Positions 1 through 7,862 of a stretch of 64,000 nt of DNA are shown one piece after another. Source of the stretch: a virus; the IMG/VR virus record IMGVR_UViG_3300048121_001678, positions 62,001 through 126,000 of that record, one strand, 5' to 3'. Made by a program: the position numbers and the translations under genes. Under the pieces are notes generated by a model, which made no database searches, was not told the origin of the DNA, and saw only the letters and a program-made list of their open reading frames with translations. How positions within the stretch are numbered: the stretch's first letter is position 1; every line of letters begins with the position of its first letter.

Positions 1-20
1 AAAGAAATATTAAAGTTTTT

Positions 21-1040
21 TTACTGTGTTTTAAAGTTATGACCTAATAATGATTTCATTCTATCGATATCCTCATTAATTTTCTTTTGTGACTTATCCT
101 CAGTTCCTTCAGACAATGCTGACATCACTTCGTCAGGTGACATTGCCGCCTTATCACTTTTAGATTTACCAGCCACATCCTCTACAGGTTGTACTGCTTT
201 GTTGTAAGATTGTTTCTTCAACTTAGCTAGCCAATTCTTCTTACGTCTGTCGTTAACCTTTTCGTTAGCATCAGTAGCAACCGCATTTGCATATTCCTGT
301 GAGTTACCTGTCTTTGAATCACCTAAGATGTTCATTTCAATCCAATCTTCGTTAGGTTTTATAGCATCATAATCCAAGTTTTCCATACCACCCGAACGAG
401 CAATTTGGTCAATATACTCTTCAACTGCGTCAGATGCGTGGTACTTCATACTCAAGTCCTCACCCATTTCACCATTTCCTTTAGGGAAATCTTTAGGGTC
501 TTCTTCATAACCTTCGTTAGAACCCGCTTTAACGTAGTCTTTCATTTTTTTGTTAACGTCCTTCATTGCTTCGTCGTTAACCTTCTTAGAATCTTTCAAT
601 ACTTTTTCAGTATCTTTCATTCCTTTAGCTTCTTTTTCTTCCATAACCAGTCTTTGGATAAGTTCAACCATTTCTGATTCAGTAAGTGTTATGGTCTTTT
701 TAGTTGACTCATTAACTTCATCTTCCTCTCCTTTAACTGGAAATTTTTTACCATCAACCTCAAAAGAATCTTCACCCTTCTTAATTGCTTCGTCTCTCGC
801 GCCACTGAAAGCGTTTCCTTCTTCCATTTCCTCTTCGTCCATTTCTTCTTCCATACGTTGTTTTTTGATGTCTGAATCGACACCTACAACTTCAGAATCA
901 CGTCCGTCAAACTCGTCTCTTTCTTCAGGCATTTTACCCATGTCTTCTGAAACCGCATCAACAGCTTCTTCTACTTTTTTTGACAATTCTTCATTTAAGA
1001 CCTTGTCAACAATTTTATTTATAGTTTTTTCAATATTCAT
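21..1040 (-). CDS. Acidic protein with LTES-type tag, probably virion-associated
   Basis: No function recognised. The 339-aa product is very rich in Glu, Asp and Lys. Residues 116-133 (TITLTESEMVELIQRL) match the N-terminus of the EF-hand protein encoded at 7165, and the C-terminus ends in an IDRMKSLLG segment resembling the start of the product of 3342-3950. Residues about 205-285 (VEEYIDQIARSGG, then a basic Lys/Arg stretch) look like a folded domain; the rest looks disordered. It is the last gene of the leftward cluster containing the endolysin. A TATTTAT element ends 16 nt before the ATG. A head-internal or scaffold-like role is only a guess. Confidence 0.8.
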   Translation of the reverse strand: MNIEKTINKIVDKVLNEELSKKVEEAVDAVSEDMGKMPEERDEFDGRDSEVVGVDSDIKKQRMEEEMDEEEMEEGNAFSGARDEAIKKGEDSFEVDGKKFPVKGEEDEVNESTKKTITLTESEMVELIQRLVMEEKEAKGMKDTEKVLKDSKKVNDEAMKDVNKKMKDYVKAGSNEGYEEDPKDFPKGNGEMGEDLSMKYHASDAVEEYIDQIARSGGMENLDYDAIKPNEDWIEMNILGDSKTGNSQEYANAVATDANEKVNDRRKKNWLAKLKKQSYNKAVQPVEDVAGKSKSDKAAMSPDEVMSALSEGTEDKSQKKINEDIDRMKSLLGHNFKTQ

Positions 1041-1056
1041 AATATTTCTTTTTATA

Positions 1057-1063
1057 ATAAATA
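1057..1063 (-). promoter_or_regulatory. TATTTAT element upstream of the 21-1040 gene
   Basis: The coding strand reads TATATTTATTATAAAAAG, with the TATTTAT core ending 16 nt before the ATG at 1040. The spacing matches five other copies in the window. A promoter role is inferred from recurrence and position only. Confidence 0.4.
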
Positions 1064-1070
1064 TACGTGA

Positions 1071-2513
1071 TTATCTAAATCTCGCATATGGATTTATTCT
1101 AATACTTGAAAGGTACATACCCAAGCTTGTCATAACTCTATCAACATATTCCATATTATGCATAATAGCACTTTCAACTGGGTCACCTCTGTAAGATTCT
1201 TCTTCTTCCTCTGGCGGTAAGTAACGAGAAATCATTTCATAAAATTCAACAGGTACACTTTGACCTTTGTATTTCAAATCAGATAATTCTACCCATAATT
1301 CAGCATAATTACTATTACCAAAATCATAATCACTAGCCTTACCAAAGAATCCACCAATCTTACCTTTAGGACCAACATCAAGAATTTTTACCTTACCCGA
1401 TAAACCATTATTAGCATTAAACTCAAACTCCTTATCTTTCAACTCTTTGAGTAGAAATTGAGCCTTCTTATCAGGAACTGTTTCTAACCATTCTTTTTGG
1501 TGTTCCTCACTACTCTTTGGTTTATAATCATCGGGTAATTCAATAGTTATTATTTCACCGTCCTCTTGTTCTTGGATATATCCTAATTCCTTCGCTATGA
1601 TATTTCTAACAACATACTCTTCAACATTTGTCTTTTCAGCAGTATTCGAAACGATTTCCTTTACCATCTCTCTTTCAAAGAACTCTAACGCATTTATATC
1701 CCCCTGATTACAGTACGGAAACTTAGAACATTTCTTCTTTACCTTAACATACTTACCACCTTTACCTCCAAACTTTGGGAAGTTCTTGTCTCTAACAGAC
1801 CTTAACTCCTTCTCCACTGTGTCAGGGTTAGATAGTTTTAATGGGTCTTTCTTAGGACCTCCGAATGGTGCGTCATATACACCGGCTGATGCCGATGTTG
1901 TAGCTTCAGTAGCTTCACCACCAGTCTCCATACTCTCTAACTTAGTATAGTATTGTGGGTCTTCATATAAGTGGTCCAACGCAATCTCAATAGCAACCAT
2001 CATTTCTGAGGTATGTTCCATTTCATGTTGTATACCCTTTTTAAACTCATCATAGATTTCGTCTACATCCATATTATGCATCTTAGCGATGTCTTCGATA
2101 TCCATACCATCGGCTTTACCACCTTCAATTTTTTCCTCATTAACAAACCCACCCTCAGGTTTCGTAGTTAACTTAGACTCAGTACCTGGTTGGAACATTG
2201 TATTTTTCTTTGGTTCAGAAAATAATGGGGCTTCAAAACCGCCAGCACTACCAGCACCAGTAGCTTCAGTAGTTTCACCGTTTTCATTTCCTTCGTCCTT
2301 AACAATCTTCATTAAAATCTGATTTAGAACATCCGAGGATTCCTCGGTTGTTTCTTCTTCAACTTCTTCCTCAGCCATATTCTTAGCTTTAGTCAAACTG
2401 ATAAAATTATCAGTAATAGAATCATTACCACTTAACGAGGTCATGTTCTTTGAGAATGCCTTCTGCAAACTCGTTTTAATCATATCTTTAAGTTCTTGCT
2501 CGTTCAATTCCAT
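1071..2513 (-). CDS. Modular phage protein with DUF5661-like motif
   Basis: 480 aa from the ATG at 2513, which overlaps the upstream stop as TAATG; a longer TTG start at 2543 also exists but is less likely. The N-terminus MELNEQELKDMIKTSL resembles the LTES tag of nearby proteins. Two Gly/Ala/Thr-rich linkers share the pattern ATxAxSAGxxxAPxxxPKK, which suggests an internal duplication. Between them the HEMEHTSEMMVAIEIALDHL segment with EDPQYY matches what I know of the DUF5661 family. A Cys-containing KKKCSKFPYCNQGDIN segment follows, then a C-terminal domain ending in Arg-rich residues. The function is unknown; a virion component is plausible from the company it keeps. Confidence 0.8.
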   Translation of the reverse strand: MELNEQELKDMIKTSLQKAFSKNMTSLSGNDSITDNFISLTKAKNMAEEEVEEETTEESSDVLNQILMKIVKDEGNENGETTEATGAGSAGGFEAPLFSEPKKNTMFQPGTESKLTTKPEGGFVNEEKIEGGKADGMDIEDIAKMHNMDVDEIYDEFKKGIQHEMEHTSEMMVAIEIALDHLYEDPQYYTKLESMETGGEATEATTSASAGVYDAPFGGPKKDPLKLSNPDTVEKELRSVRDKNFPKFGGKGGKYVKVKKKCSKFPYCNQGDINALEFFEREMVKEIVSNTAEKTNVEEYVVRNIIAKELGYIQEQEDGEIITIELPDDYKPKSSEEHQKEWLETVPDKKAQFLLKELKDKEFEFNANNGLSGKVKILDVGPKGKIGGFFGKASDYDFGNSNYAELWVELSDLKYKGQSVPVEFYEMISRYLPPEEEEESYRGDPVESAIMHNMEYVDRVMTSLGMYLSSIRINPYARFR

Positions 2514-2761
2514 TACTTCACTGATTTTAACGTTGGTTCCCAAAAACTTCTACGGGTCCACATAATTTTATAGAACTCACGCATTATCTTAACAACAATA
2601 TCATTTATATCTCCCTGTATTTTACCCCTCTGAATTTCCTTCTGAATGGTTTTAATCATCTTGTCCTCAAATTGTTTTAATGTGTTAGAATCCATGAAAT
2701 TTTTGATTTCTTTTCTAATCATCACTTCAATCTCTTTCTTATCTGAATTTGTAAGTGCCAT
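2513..2761 (-). CDS. Small helical protein, unknown function
   Basis: 82 aa, predominantly helical by composition (MALTNSDKKEIEVMIRKEI start). Its first 20 residues resemble the tag helix of neighbouring proteins. Both ends are coupled: its ATG overlaps the stop of the upstream gene (TAATG at 2759-2763) and its stop overlaps the next ATG (2511-2515). This strict coupling supports a real gene with matched expression. No family recognised. Confidence 0.75.
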   Translation of the reverse strand: MALTNSDKKEIEVMIRKEIKNFMDSNTLKQFEDKMIKTIQKEIQRGKIQGDINDIVVKIMREFYKIMWTRRSFWEPTLKSVK

Positions 2762-3342
2762 TATTTACCTATTTTCCAATACATACGACCTGATAACACT
2801 GGTTGTAAATCTTGATTCACACCCAACCCTAAACCGAACATATTTTTTTGTTTATTTTTATACATAAATTCACCACCTAAATAATTAAGTTGGTCTTTCT
2901 TTCCTTGGAGACCTATACCCCAATAAAACTCTCTCTTATTAAGATATATTTCTTTTGTTATAGTTGTTGTCGGTATTTTAATGTTCGACACAAAACTTCT
3001 ACTTGAAATACTATTCATTGTTATAGTATCATTTAAAACTAAAAAACCTAACGTATCTAATGTTAGGGTGTCCACATAACTATATTTTGAATAGTAATCA
3101 TTTAATATCATCATCGTATCCACATATGATGGTACTGTATCGTGTTCAACAACAACCTTTGTTCTCCATTTTGGTACATACTCTGTCTGTACAACCTCAA
3201 CAGTATCCCATTTAGTCTCTATAGTTACAATAACCTCTGGTTCTACCACAGGTTTTTTTCTACTACATTGACTTTGGAATAATAGTATCACCACCAAAAC
3301 GATGATTAATATTGATTGTATTGAACTTAGATATTTCTTCAT
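2761..3342 (-). CDS. N-terminally membrane-anchored protein, possible lysis accessory
   Basis: 193 aa with one hydrophobic segment at residues about 9-26 (ILIIVLVVILLF), followed by QSQCSRKK. This is either a signal-anchor or a lipobox-like end, and a Val/Thr-rich stretch with long polar beta-type segments follows. The C-terminal third (WGIGLQGK, GLGLGV, SGRMYWKIGK) has an alternating pattern like an outer-membrane beta-barrel edge. It lies two genes downstream of the amidase, so an i-spanin-like or envelope-disrupting role is possible but not shown by homology. Start and stop are both coupled by TAATG overlaps. Confidence 0.75.
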   Translation of the reverse strand: MKKYLSSIQSILIIVLVVILLFQSQCSRKKPVVEPEVIVTIETKWDTVEVVQTEYVPKWRTKVVVEHDTVPSYVDTMMILNDYYSKYSYVDTLTLDTLGFLVLNDTITMNSISSRSFVSNIKIPTTTITKEIYLNKREFYWGIGLQGKKDQLNYLGGEFMYKNKQKNMFGLGLGVNQDLQPVLSGRMYWKIGK

Positions 3343-3950
3343 TACTCTTCTGTAGAATCTATATTTTTAGTTTTCTTTCTTTGTGATAATACTTTCGCCC
3401 ATTTAGACTTAAACTGCTCATAGTAAGATGTTAATTTATTAATTAATTCTATTAAAGAATCATCTAATTTAATCATATCACCATTAACGTACACTCCGTT
3501 ATTTTCACCTATCGAATAGAAAAATTCTAAATCAAAGTCAATCACCTTACCACTCCATTCAACATTATTTGGATAGATGTGTAAAGTACCGAAGTCTGAT
3601 AAATCAGATACTTGTTCAACAAAATCATCCATAGTCTCTTGAAACGATGACTTCTCTTCTGTAGATAACTCTAATTCTTGTTTATCTTTACCATGTAATG
3701 TAACGATACCACCAGACACTCTATAAGATTCGCTCTTATCCTCTTTAGGTGTTGTTTCAATATCAATTTCATCTTCAATGTCGGCACCAATATTTATAGG
3801 TTCATCCGTCAAGTCGGTTACGACCTTTTCTTCTTGTTCATTGAGTAGACCCATTCTTTTTAGCGTCTCTCTCGATTCTTTTAAGTTTTCTTTACCTAAC
3901 ATCCTCTTAGATGCACTAAGTAAAGATTTCATTTCATCATACTGATTCAT
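3342..3950 (-). CDS. Acidic protein with MKSLL tag, unknown function
   Basis: 202 aa. The N-terminus MNQYDEMKSLLSASKRML and the following LKRMGLLNEQE resemble the IDRMKSLLG ending of the product of 21-1040. The middle is acidic and low in complexity, with a folded-looking C-terminal half (TLHIYPNNVEWSGKVIDFD) and a Lys-rich tail. The start overlaps the last 14 bp of the amidase gene, and the stop overlaps the next gene as TAATG, so it sits inside the lysis-like cluster. No family recognised. Confidence 0.75.
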   Translation of the reverse strand: MNQYDEMKSLLSASKRMLGKENLKESRETLKRMGLLNEQEEKVVTDLTDEPINIGADIEDEIDIETTPKEDKSESYRVSGGIVTLHGKDKQELELSTEEKSSFQETMDDFVEQVSDLSDFGTLHIYPNNVEWSGKVIDFDLEFFYSIGENNGVYVNGDMIKLDDSLIELINKLTSYYEQFKSKWAKVLSQRKKTKNIDSTEE

Positions 3951-4542
3951 CTTCTAATACTTTTAAAAATTCTTCATAGTCAAAAGCTGGACTTAAATCT
4001 GTTACATCACTAGTGTAGTTACTTCTTGAAACTATACCTTCATATAATTCGACATTATCCACCTTTACATTATGACCTATACAGGTCTTTGGTATATCAA
4101 ACATATCACATAAATCTAAACATAATTCCTGTACAGATTTCATCTGAGATTCAGTATACGGGTCCCAAAAAAAGTTACCCCTCCACTTCCTGTTATACAC
4201 ACCTTTACTATAAATATTACCAATCCAGTTAATGTAAGAAGCATTTAGTGGGTTTTTCTTCAACCAGCCTAAATTCTCCAATGAAATAACAATAGTTTGT
4301 TTCTTATTTTTAAACCCTTTAAGATAATTAGAGTGTAACTCAGGGTCTATTAATTGAAAAATCCTCCCATCTTTTCTAATAAGATAGTGAGGAACTTTCA
4401 GGTATTTACCATTATGTCTATTTTTTAATGAGGTGATATAGTCACCACCTTCACGTGATGTATGAGTTAATAGTATTTGTTTTTTATTTTTCCACTTACC
4501 TACACTATTAAATCCTGTCAATTCTTGTATTTCTGTTAGCAT
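3937..4542 (-). CDS. N-acetylmuramoyl-L-alanine amidase (endolysin)
   Basis: 201 aa, a full-length Amidase_2/PGRP-type domain. It is expected to cut the amide bond between MurNAc and L-Ala in peptidoglycan and so release progeny. Visible landmarks are ILLTHTSREGG (His27, likely zinc ligand), VPHYLIRKDGRIFQLI (typical beta-hairpin with His52), VISLENLGWL, and CIGHNVKVD (His157, likely zinc ligand). The usual third ligand is not obvious by eye. The C-terminus has the SPAFDYEEFL ending common in this family. No signal peptide is visible, so export would need a holin. It overlaps the upstream membrane-protein gene by 35 bp. Confidence 0.9.
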   Translation of the reverse strand: MLTEIQELTGFNSVGKWKNKKQILLTHTSREGGDYITSLKNRHNGKYLKVPHYLIRKDGRIFQLIDPELHSNYLKGFKNKKQTIVISLENLGWLKKNPLNASYINWIGNIYSKGVYNRKWRGNFFWDPYTESQMKSVQELCLDLCDMFDIPKTCIGHNVKVDNVELYEGIVSRSNYTSDVTDLSPAFDYEEFLKVLEDESV

Positions 4543-5671
4543 TACGAGGTTGATATCTCAAAGTCTTTATCTGAGGGGTTTTCACATCCTCAACTTTTAC
4601 TTCTTCTATTGTAGTATTTTTTTTAGAATTTTCAATGTTTTCTAACGATTGTCTTAACTTCTCAATATCCTGTTCGGTTGGATTTATTGGTGTCTTCTTA
4701 TCAATCTCAGGTTCTTTTAACTCATCAATATCCTCATTAGTTAATTCATTAACCACATCATTTAATTCGGTCCCCAATACTTTTTCTAAACCATTCTCAT
4801 CGTTTTCGTCAAAATCTTCTTTAACCACTTTTTTTGGTGTGTCAGTTTTTTTTACGTCTCTAATTCTATCAAACGCAAAATTCGCAGCAATCACCAACGA
4901 TATCGCTAAAGGGTCAAATACAAATATTATTATTAACATTAATATATTAACAACATTACCCATCGGTACGTTAGTCAATTCACTAATATATTTTAGTGGT
5001 CCAAGTTCTGAGGTAATTTCTGAATTACTCTCAACATCTAACACTTTTAATTCTATCGATGTAATAGAGTCTGTTGCGTTTTCTAATTTAGTACCCAACA
5101 AATCCCTAGACGTAACCGCGTCATTAAGTTCTTTTTGTAATGCCTTTCTTGTTGATGAGGACGTTGTTGTTATAATCTGACCTGTCTCTCTATCTTTGTA
5201 CTGAATCACATTGTTAGATAGACCATCTCTTAAATCTTTAATACTTAAATCTAACGATTTTTTCTCAGATAAATAATATTCTCTATTCTCAACAAAACGA
5301 GCCTTTTTAAGTTCTAACACCTTAACCTCCTTATCAACTACACTCGATAAGTTAGCCGTTTCTTGATATGCACCAGATAGAAAACCGTAAATACCTACAG
5401 ATGTTATAAGTATTAATACTATTGTCGCAATTGATAGATATGCCCTTAACACTTTATTGAGTTGACCCCAATATTGATATAGTAATGATGCAATTACTAA
5501 TTTAGCGAACTCTAACGTACTTGCCATTATTAGCACCTGTAACGAGGCTCCCGCAAATAATTTCGAGAGACCCGTTACTGAATAGAATGCTGCAGACGCA
5601 CTAACTGATAGTGCCGATAATGTAATTATTGTTGGAAATATCCTTTTTTGTATCCATTTTAAAATATTCAT
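4508..5671 (-). CDS. Multi-pass membrane protein with central coiled coil
   Basis: 387 aa. Three hydrophobic segments lie in the first about 110 residues (FPTIITLSALSVSASAAF, LQVLIMASTLEFAKLVIASL, AYLSIATIVLILITSVGIYG), then a long charged region predicted helical (about 115-225), a further hydrophobic segment (VVNILMLIIIFVFDPLAIS), and an acidic Glu/Asp/Lys-rich tail. I recall similar conserved membrane proteins in T4-like marine phages, without an assigned role. Its 3' end overlaps the endolysin gene, so holin-like or envelope activity is conceivable; the size and coiled coil are unlike a classical holin. Confidence 0.85.
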   Translation of the reverse strand: MNILKWIQKRIFPTIITLSALSVSASAAFYSVTGLSKLFAGASLQVLIMASTLEFAKLVIASLLYQYWGQLNKVLRAYLSIATIVLILITSVGIYGFLSGAYQETANLSSVVDKEVKVLELKKARFVENREYYLSEKKSLDLSIKDLRDGLSNNVIQYKDRETGQIITTTSSSTRKALQKELNDAVTSRDLLGTKLENATDSITSIELKVLDVESNSEITSELGPLKYISELTNVPMGNVVNILMLIIIFVFDPLAISLVIAANFAFDRIRDVKKTDTPKKVVKEDFDENDENGLEKVLGTELNDVVNELTNEDIDELKEPEIDKKTPINPTEQDIEKLRQSLENIENSKKNTTIEEVKVEDVKTPQIKTLRYQPRNANRNTRIDRI

Positions 5672-5701
5672 AGCTATGTTTTTTTAGGTTTACCCTATAC
5701 T

Positions 5702-5708
5702 ATAAATA
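5702..5708 (-). promoter_or_regulatory. ACTATTTAT element upstream of the membrane-protein/endolysin cluster
   Basis: The coding strand reads CAAACTATTTATAGTATAGG, with the core ending 30 nt before the ATG at 5671. It carries the extended 9-mer ACTATTTAT shared with the starts at 7165, 12702, 49793 and 53148. It would drive the membrane-protein, amidase and downstream coupled genes. Confidence 0.45.
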
Positions 5709-5713
5709 GTTTG

Positions 5714-6538
5714 TTATATGTAATCAAACAATTCTGAACTATCGTTACGTAATTTACGAAGTGCTTTCTCCTTAATTTGTCTTACTCTTTCTTTAGTTAA
5801 GTTAAAGTCTGTACCGATATCTTCAAGTGTACGTGCTGTACCTGATATACCATAATAGTCTTGAATAATATGTTTCTCACGTTCGTCCAATACGTTCATT
5901 ATTTCTAACATCTTATTCTTTAACAAACTTTTTGTACAAAATGACTCATCAGGTTGAACTGCATCCATGTTTTGAATTAAATCAACTAAGGTGTCACCTT
6001 CTTCATTTATATTCATATCCAAATCAATAACCTTTGGTAACCTACTAAACTTATCATCCAAATCCTTATTGGTTTTTTGTGCTTCTTTCTTAGCACGATG
6101 TAAATCTTGTACCACATTAACTGGTAGACGAATGGTACGTGAGTTTTCGTTAAGCGATTGGATAATTGATTGCTTAATCCACCACACGGCATAACTAATA
6201 AAACGTAGTTTCTTTGTCCAATCAAAGTTTTTAATCGCTTTCATCAATCCTAAATTACCTTCAGCAATTAAATCACTCATTGGTAATCCTTGATTCTGAT
6301 ATTGTTTTGCAACTGTTATGACAAACCTTAAATTACCCTGAAGTAGTTCTTGGTGGATGGCATCCATCTCCAACTCTGTTGGGTTACCTGAACAAACCAT
6401 CTCTGATAGTTCTTTTTCTCTTTCAGGTGTCATCACCTTAATCTTTCTAATGTCTGAAAGATACATCTGTATCTCATCTTGGTTCAATGGTGAACTCATA
6501 GTTTTCTCTGTTTTATTTTTGTTTATATTCATTTGCAT
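5714..6538 (-). CDS. RpoD-like sigma-70 factor, Bacteroidetes type
   Basis: 274 aa. Region 1.2 is EIQMYLSDIRKIKVMTPERE. Region 2 contains NLRFVITVAKQYQNQGLPM, LIAEGNLGLMKAI and FISYAVWWIKQSIIQSL, including the core-binding and -10-recognition helices. A region 3 segment follows (about 135-190), and region 4 contains LEDIGTDFNLTKERVRQIKE, a normal helix-turn-helix. Length and wording are close to the short primary sigma factors of Bacteroidetes. It should direct host RNA polymerase to phage promoters. Its start overlaps the 3' end of the upstream acidic gene by 26 bp, so the two are probably co-transcribed. In-frame ATGs at 6532 and 6499 are alternative starts. Confidence 0.93.
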   Translation of the reverse strand: MQMNINKNKTEKTMSSPLNQDEIQMYLSDIRKIKVMTPEREKELSEMVCSGNPTELEMDAIHQELLQGNLRFVITVAKQYQNQGLPMSDLIAEGNLGLMKAIKNFDWTKKLRFISYAVWWIKQSIIQSLNENSRTIRLPVNVVQDLHRAKKEAQKTNKDLDDKFSRLPKVIDLDMNINEEGDTLVDLIQNMDAVQPDESFCTKSLLKNKMLEIMNVLDEREKHIIQDYYGISGTARTLEDIGTDFNLTKERVRQIKEKALRKLRNDSSELFDYI

Positions 6539-7112
6539 ATTTGTCTAATAGTAATCTATCCTTCAAAGATAAGCTATCCACACCGTTTTCCATCATATTA
6601 TCTAATATTTCATCCATAGTAGGTTCAGTATCTTTTTTAACCATCATTGGGTCAACATCATCATCTTCTTCAAATTCAAAGTTTAATCCCATATCTTTTG
6701 TAAAGTAACTAATTAACTTATCTAACTCATCATCACCTTGCTTCGCTTGTCTTTGAACCTCTTCTAACGTTGGGATGTCCATAATCTTTACGTTTTCGTT
6801 TTCTTCATCCAAATCGAATAGATTCTCCGCCAATCCTTTAGGTAACTTAACCGAACTCTTCTCTGATAACGGCATTAAAAAATATTCATAAGTGTCCTCT
6901 TGTAAGGTTGTGTAAATAAATTGTTTAAACTCATCAAAAGGAATGTCAGTCGTTATTTTTAAAACCATATGATACGGTCCATATATATATTTAATTGTTT
7001 CATCATTACTAGTTAAGATGATTGACTCACCAACGTTGTACACACTACTTTCTGTCGTGAAGTTACCAAATACGAATAATAAGTATGTTTCAGTGTTATT
7101 TTCTTTATCCAT
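6513..7112 (-). CDS. Acidic protein co-transcribed with sigma factor
   Basis: 199 aa from the ATG at 7112 (MDKENNTETYLLFVFG); a TTG start six codons earlier is less likely because it falls on the promoter. The N-terminal about 110 residues look like a compact alpha/beta domain (YIYGPYHMVLKITTDIPFDE). The C-terminal part is strongly acidic and ends in MDEILDNMMENGVDSLSLKD, reminiscent of the short helical C-terminal module (DUF6576-like) of Bacteroidetes proteins. The overlap with the sigma gene suggests a partner or modulator of the sigma factor. That is inference from position only. Confidence 0.8.
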   Translation of the reverse strand: MDKENNTETYLLFVFGNFTTESSVYNVGESIILTSNDETIKYIYGPYHMVLKITTDIPFDEFKQFIYTTLQEDTYEYFLMPLSEKSSVKLPKGLAENLFDLDEENENVKIMDIPTLEEVQRQAKQGDDELDKLISYFTKDMGLNFEFEEDDDVDPMMVKKDTEPTMDEILDNMMENGVDSLSLKDRLLLDKYANEYKQK

Positions 7113-7127
7113 GTTATTTATTTTTTT

Positions 7128-7160
7128 CAAATATACGACTATTTATCTATTAAACCCAAA
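7128..7160 (-). promoter_or_regulatory. Bacteroidetes-type promoter for the sigma operon
   Basis: The minus strand shows TTTG (7160-7157), a 21-nt spacer, then TATATTTG (7135-7128), 15 nt before the ATG at 7112. This fits the known Bacteroidetes housekeeping promoter, a -33 TTTG and -7 TAnnTTTG separated by about 19-21 nt. It suggests that host polymerase can transcribe the sigma operon directly. Confidence 0.65.
7140..7146 (+). promoter_or_regulatory. ACTATTTAT element upstream of the EF-hand gene
   Basis: The plus strand reads CGACTATTTATCTATTAAAC, with the core ending 18 nt before the ATG at 7165. It overlaps the spacer of the opposing sigma-operon promoter, so the two promoters may interfere. 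Confidence 0.5.
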
Positions 7161-7164
7161 GATT

Positions 7165-7809
7165 ATGAAAAAAATTTCATTAACTGAGTCTCAGTTGACA
7201 AATATAATACAAAAAGTTGTAACTAAGAAATTAAGTAAACTAAATGAGGATTCTGCCGACATTAATCAAGATGGTGTTATTTCACCAGAAGAATTATACG
7301 AACACTTTGACCTCGATGGTGACGGAGTGGTAACAATGGCGGATTACGCGGCTCACGTTGATTTTCATTGTGAGAACCCTGAATTACTTCAAAAAGAAAG
7401 AGAAACTGAAGATTACATATCCAAAATGGAACAAGACCGTGAACCGTTTGTAGCATTCTTTGGTGTTGACGGAATGGCTCCGATGATGGAGCAAGAAGAA
7501 GATGATTACGAAGAAGAAGACATGGACGAACAACCAGGAAAATACCCTGTTGAAGATGCAATGTTCGACTTAGACGATTCTGATGTTGCGGATATCATGT
7601 CAACTGACGGACCAACAAGAAGGTTCAGAGGTTCCATCTATATTGATGAACTTATCCCTGAGACTGACGATGTTGAGTATGACAGAAAACTAGCAATCAA
7701 AGTATTAGAGAATTACGCTAAGAAACTTCCAACCCATGAATACTACATTGGTGGGGCAGGATTTAAACAGAGAAGTTTAATCGAACCTTACGACAATATG
7801 GACTTCTAA
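7165..7809 (+). CDS. Protein with two EF-hand loops and LTES tag
   Basis: 214 aa from the ATG at 7165; a longer in-frame extension runs back into the divergent promoter and is not likely coding. The N-terminus MKKISLTESQLTNIIQKVV is the clearest copy of the tag helix also seen at 21-1040. Two adjacent EF-hand-like calcium loops follow: DINQDGVISPEE (residues 32-43) and DLDGDGVVTMAD (49-60), with Asp/Asn at positions 1, 3 and 5 and Gly at 6. The remainder is acidic, with a folded C-terminal part (RFRGSIYIDELIPETDD). Calcium binding is well supported; the function is unknown. It is the only plus-strand gene in the first 12 kb. Confidence 0.85.
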   Translation: MKKISLTESQLTNIIQKVVTKKLSKLNEDSADINQDGVISPEELYEHFDLDGDGVVTMADYAAHVDFHCENPELLQKERETEDYISKMEQDREPFVAFFGVDGMAPMMEQEEDDYEEEDMDEQPGKYPVEDAMFDLDDSDVADIMSTDGPTRRFRGSIYIDELIPETDDVEYDRKLAIKVLENYAKKLPTHEYYIGGAGFKQRSLIEPYDNMDF

Positions 7810-7828
7810 CTAAACCACTATATATAAT

Positions 7829-7860
7829 AAAAAAACCCACCATTACAGTGGGTTTTTTTT
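7829..7860. terminator. Bidirectional rho-independent terminator
   Basis: An A-tract, CCCAC, a 7-nt loop, GTGGG and a T-tract (stem 7836-7840 with 7848-7852) lie between two converging genes. It reads as a hairpin followed by a U run on both strands, so it can end the EF-hand transcript and the leftward transcript of the gene at 7863. Confidence 0.85.
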
Positions 7861-7862
7861 AT

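Noticed and set aside
2761-3342. The TM-anchored protein as a definite spanin
   Set aside because: Only topology and neighbourhood support it; no sequence motif of Rz/Rz1 or unimolecular spanins is visible, so I kept it as a possibility.
7018-7164. N-terminal extension of the EF-hand protein
   Set aside because: The upstream 49 codons run through the divergent promoter region into the opposing gene. The ATG at 7165 begins exactly at the conserved tag MKKISLTESQ.
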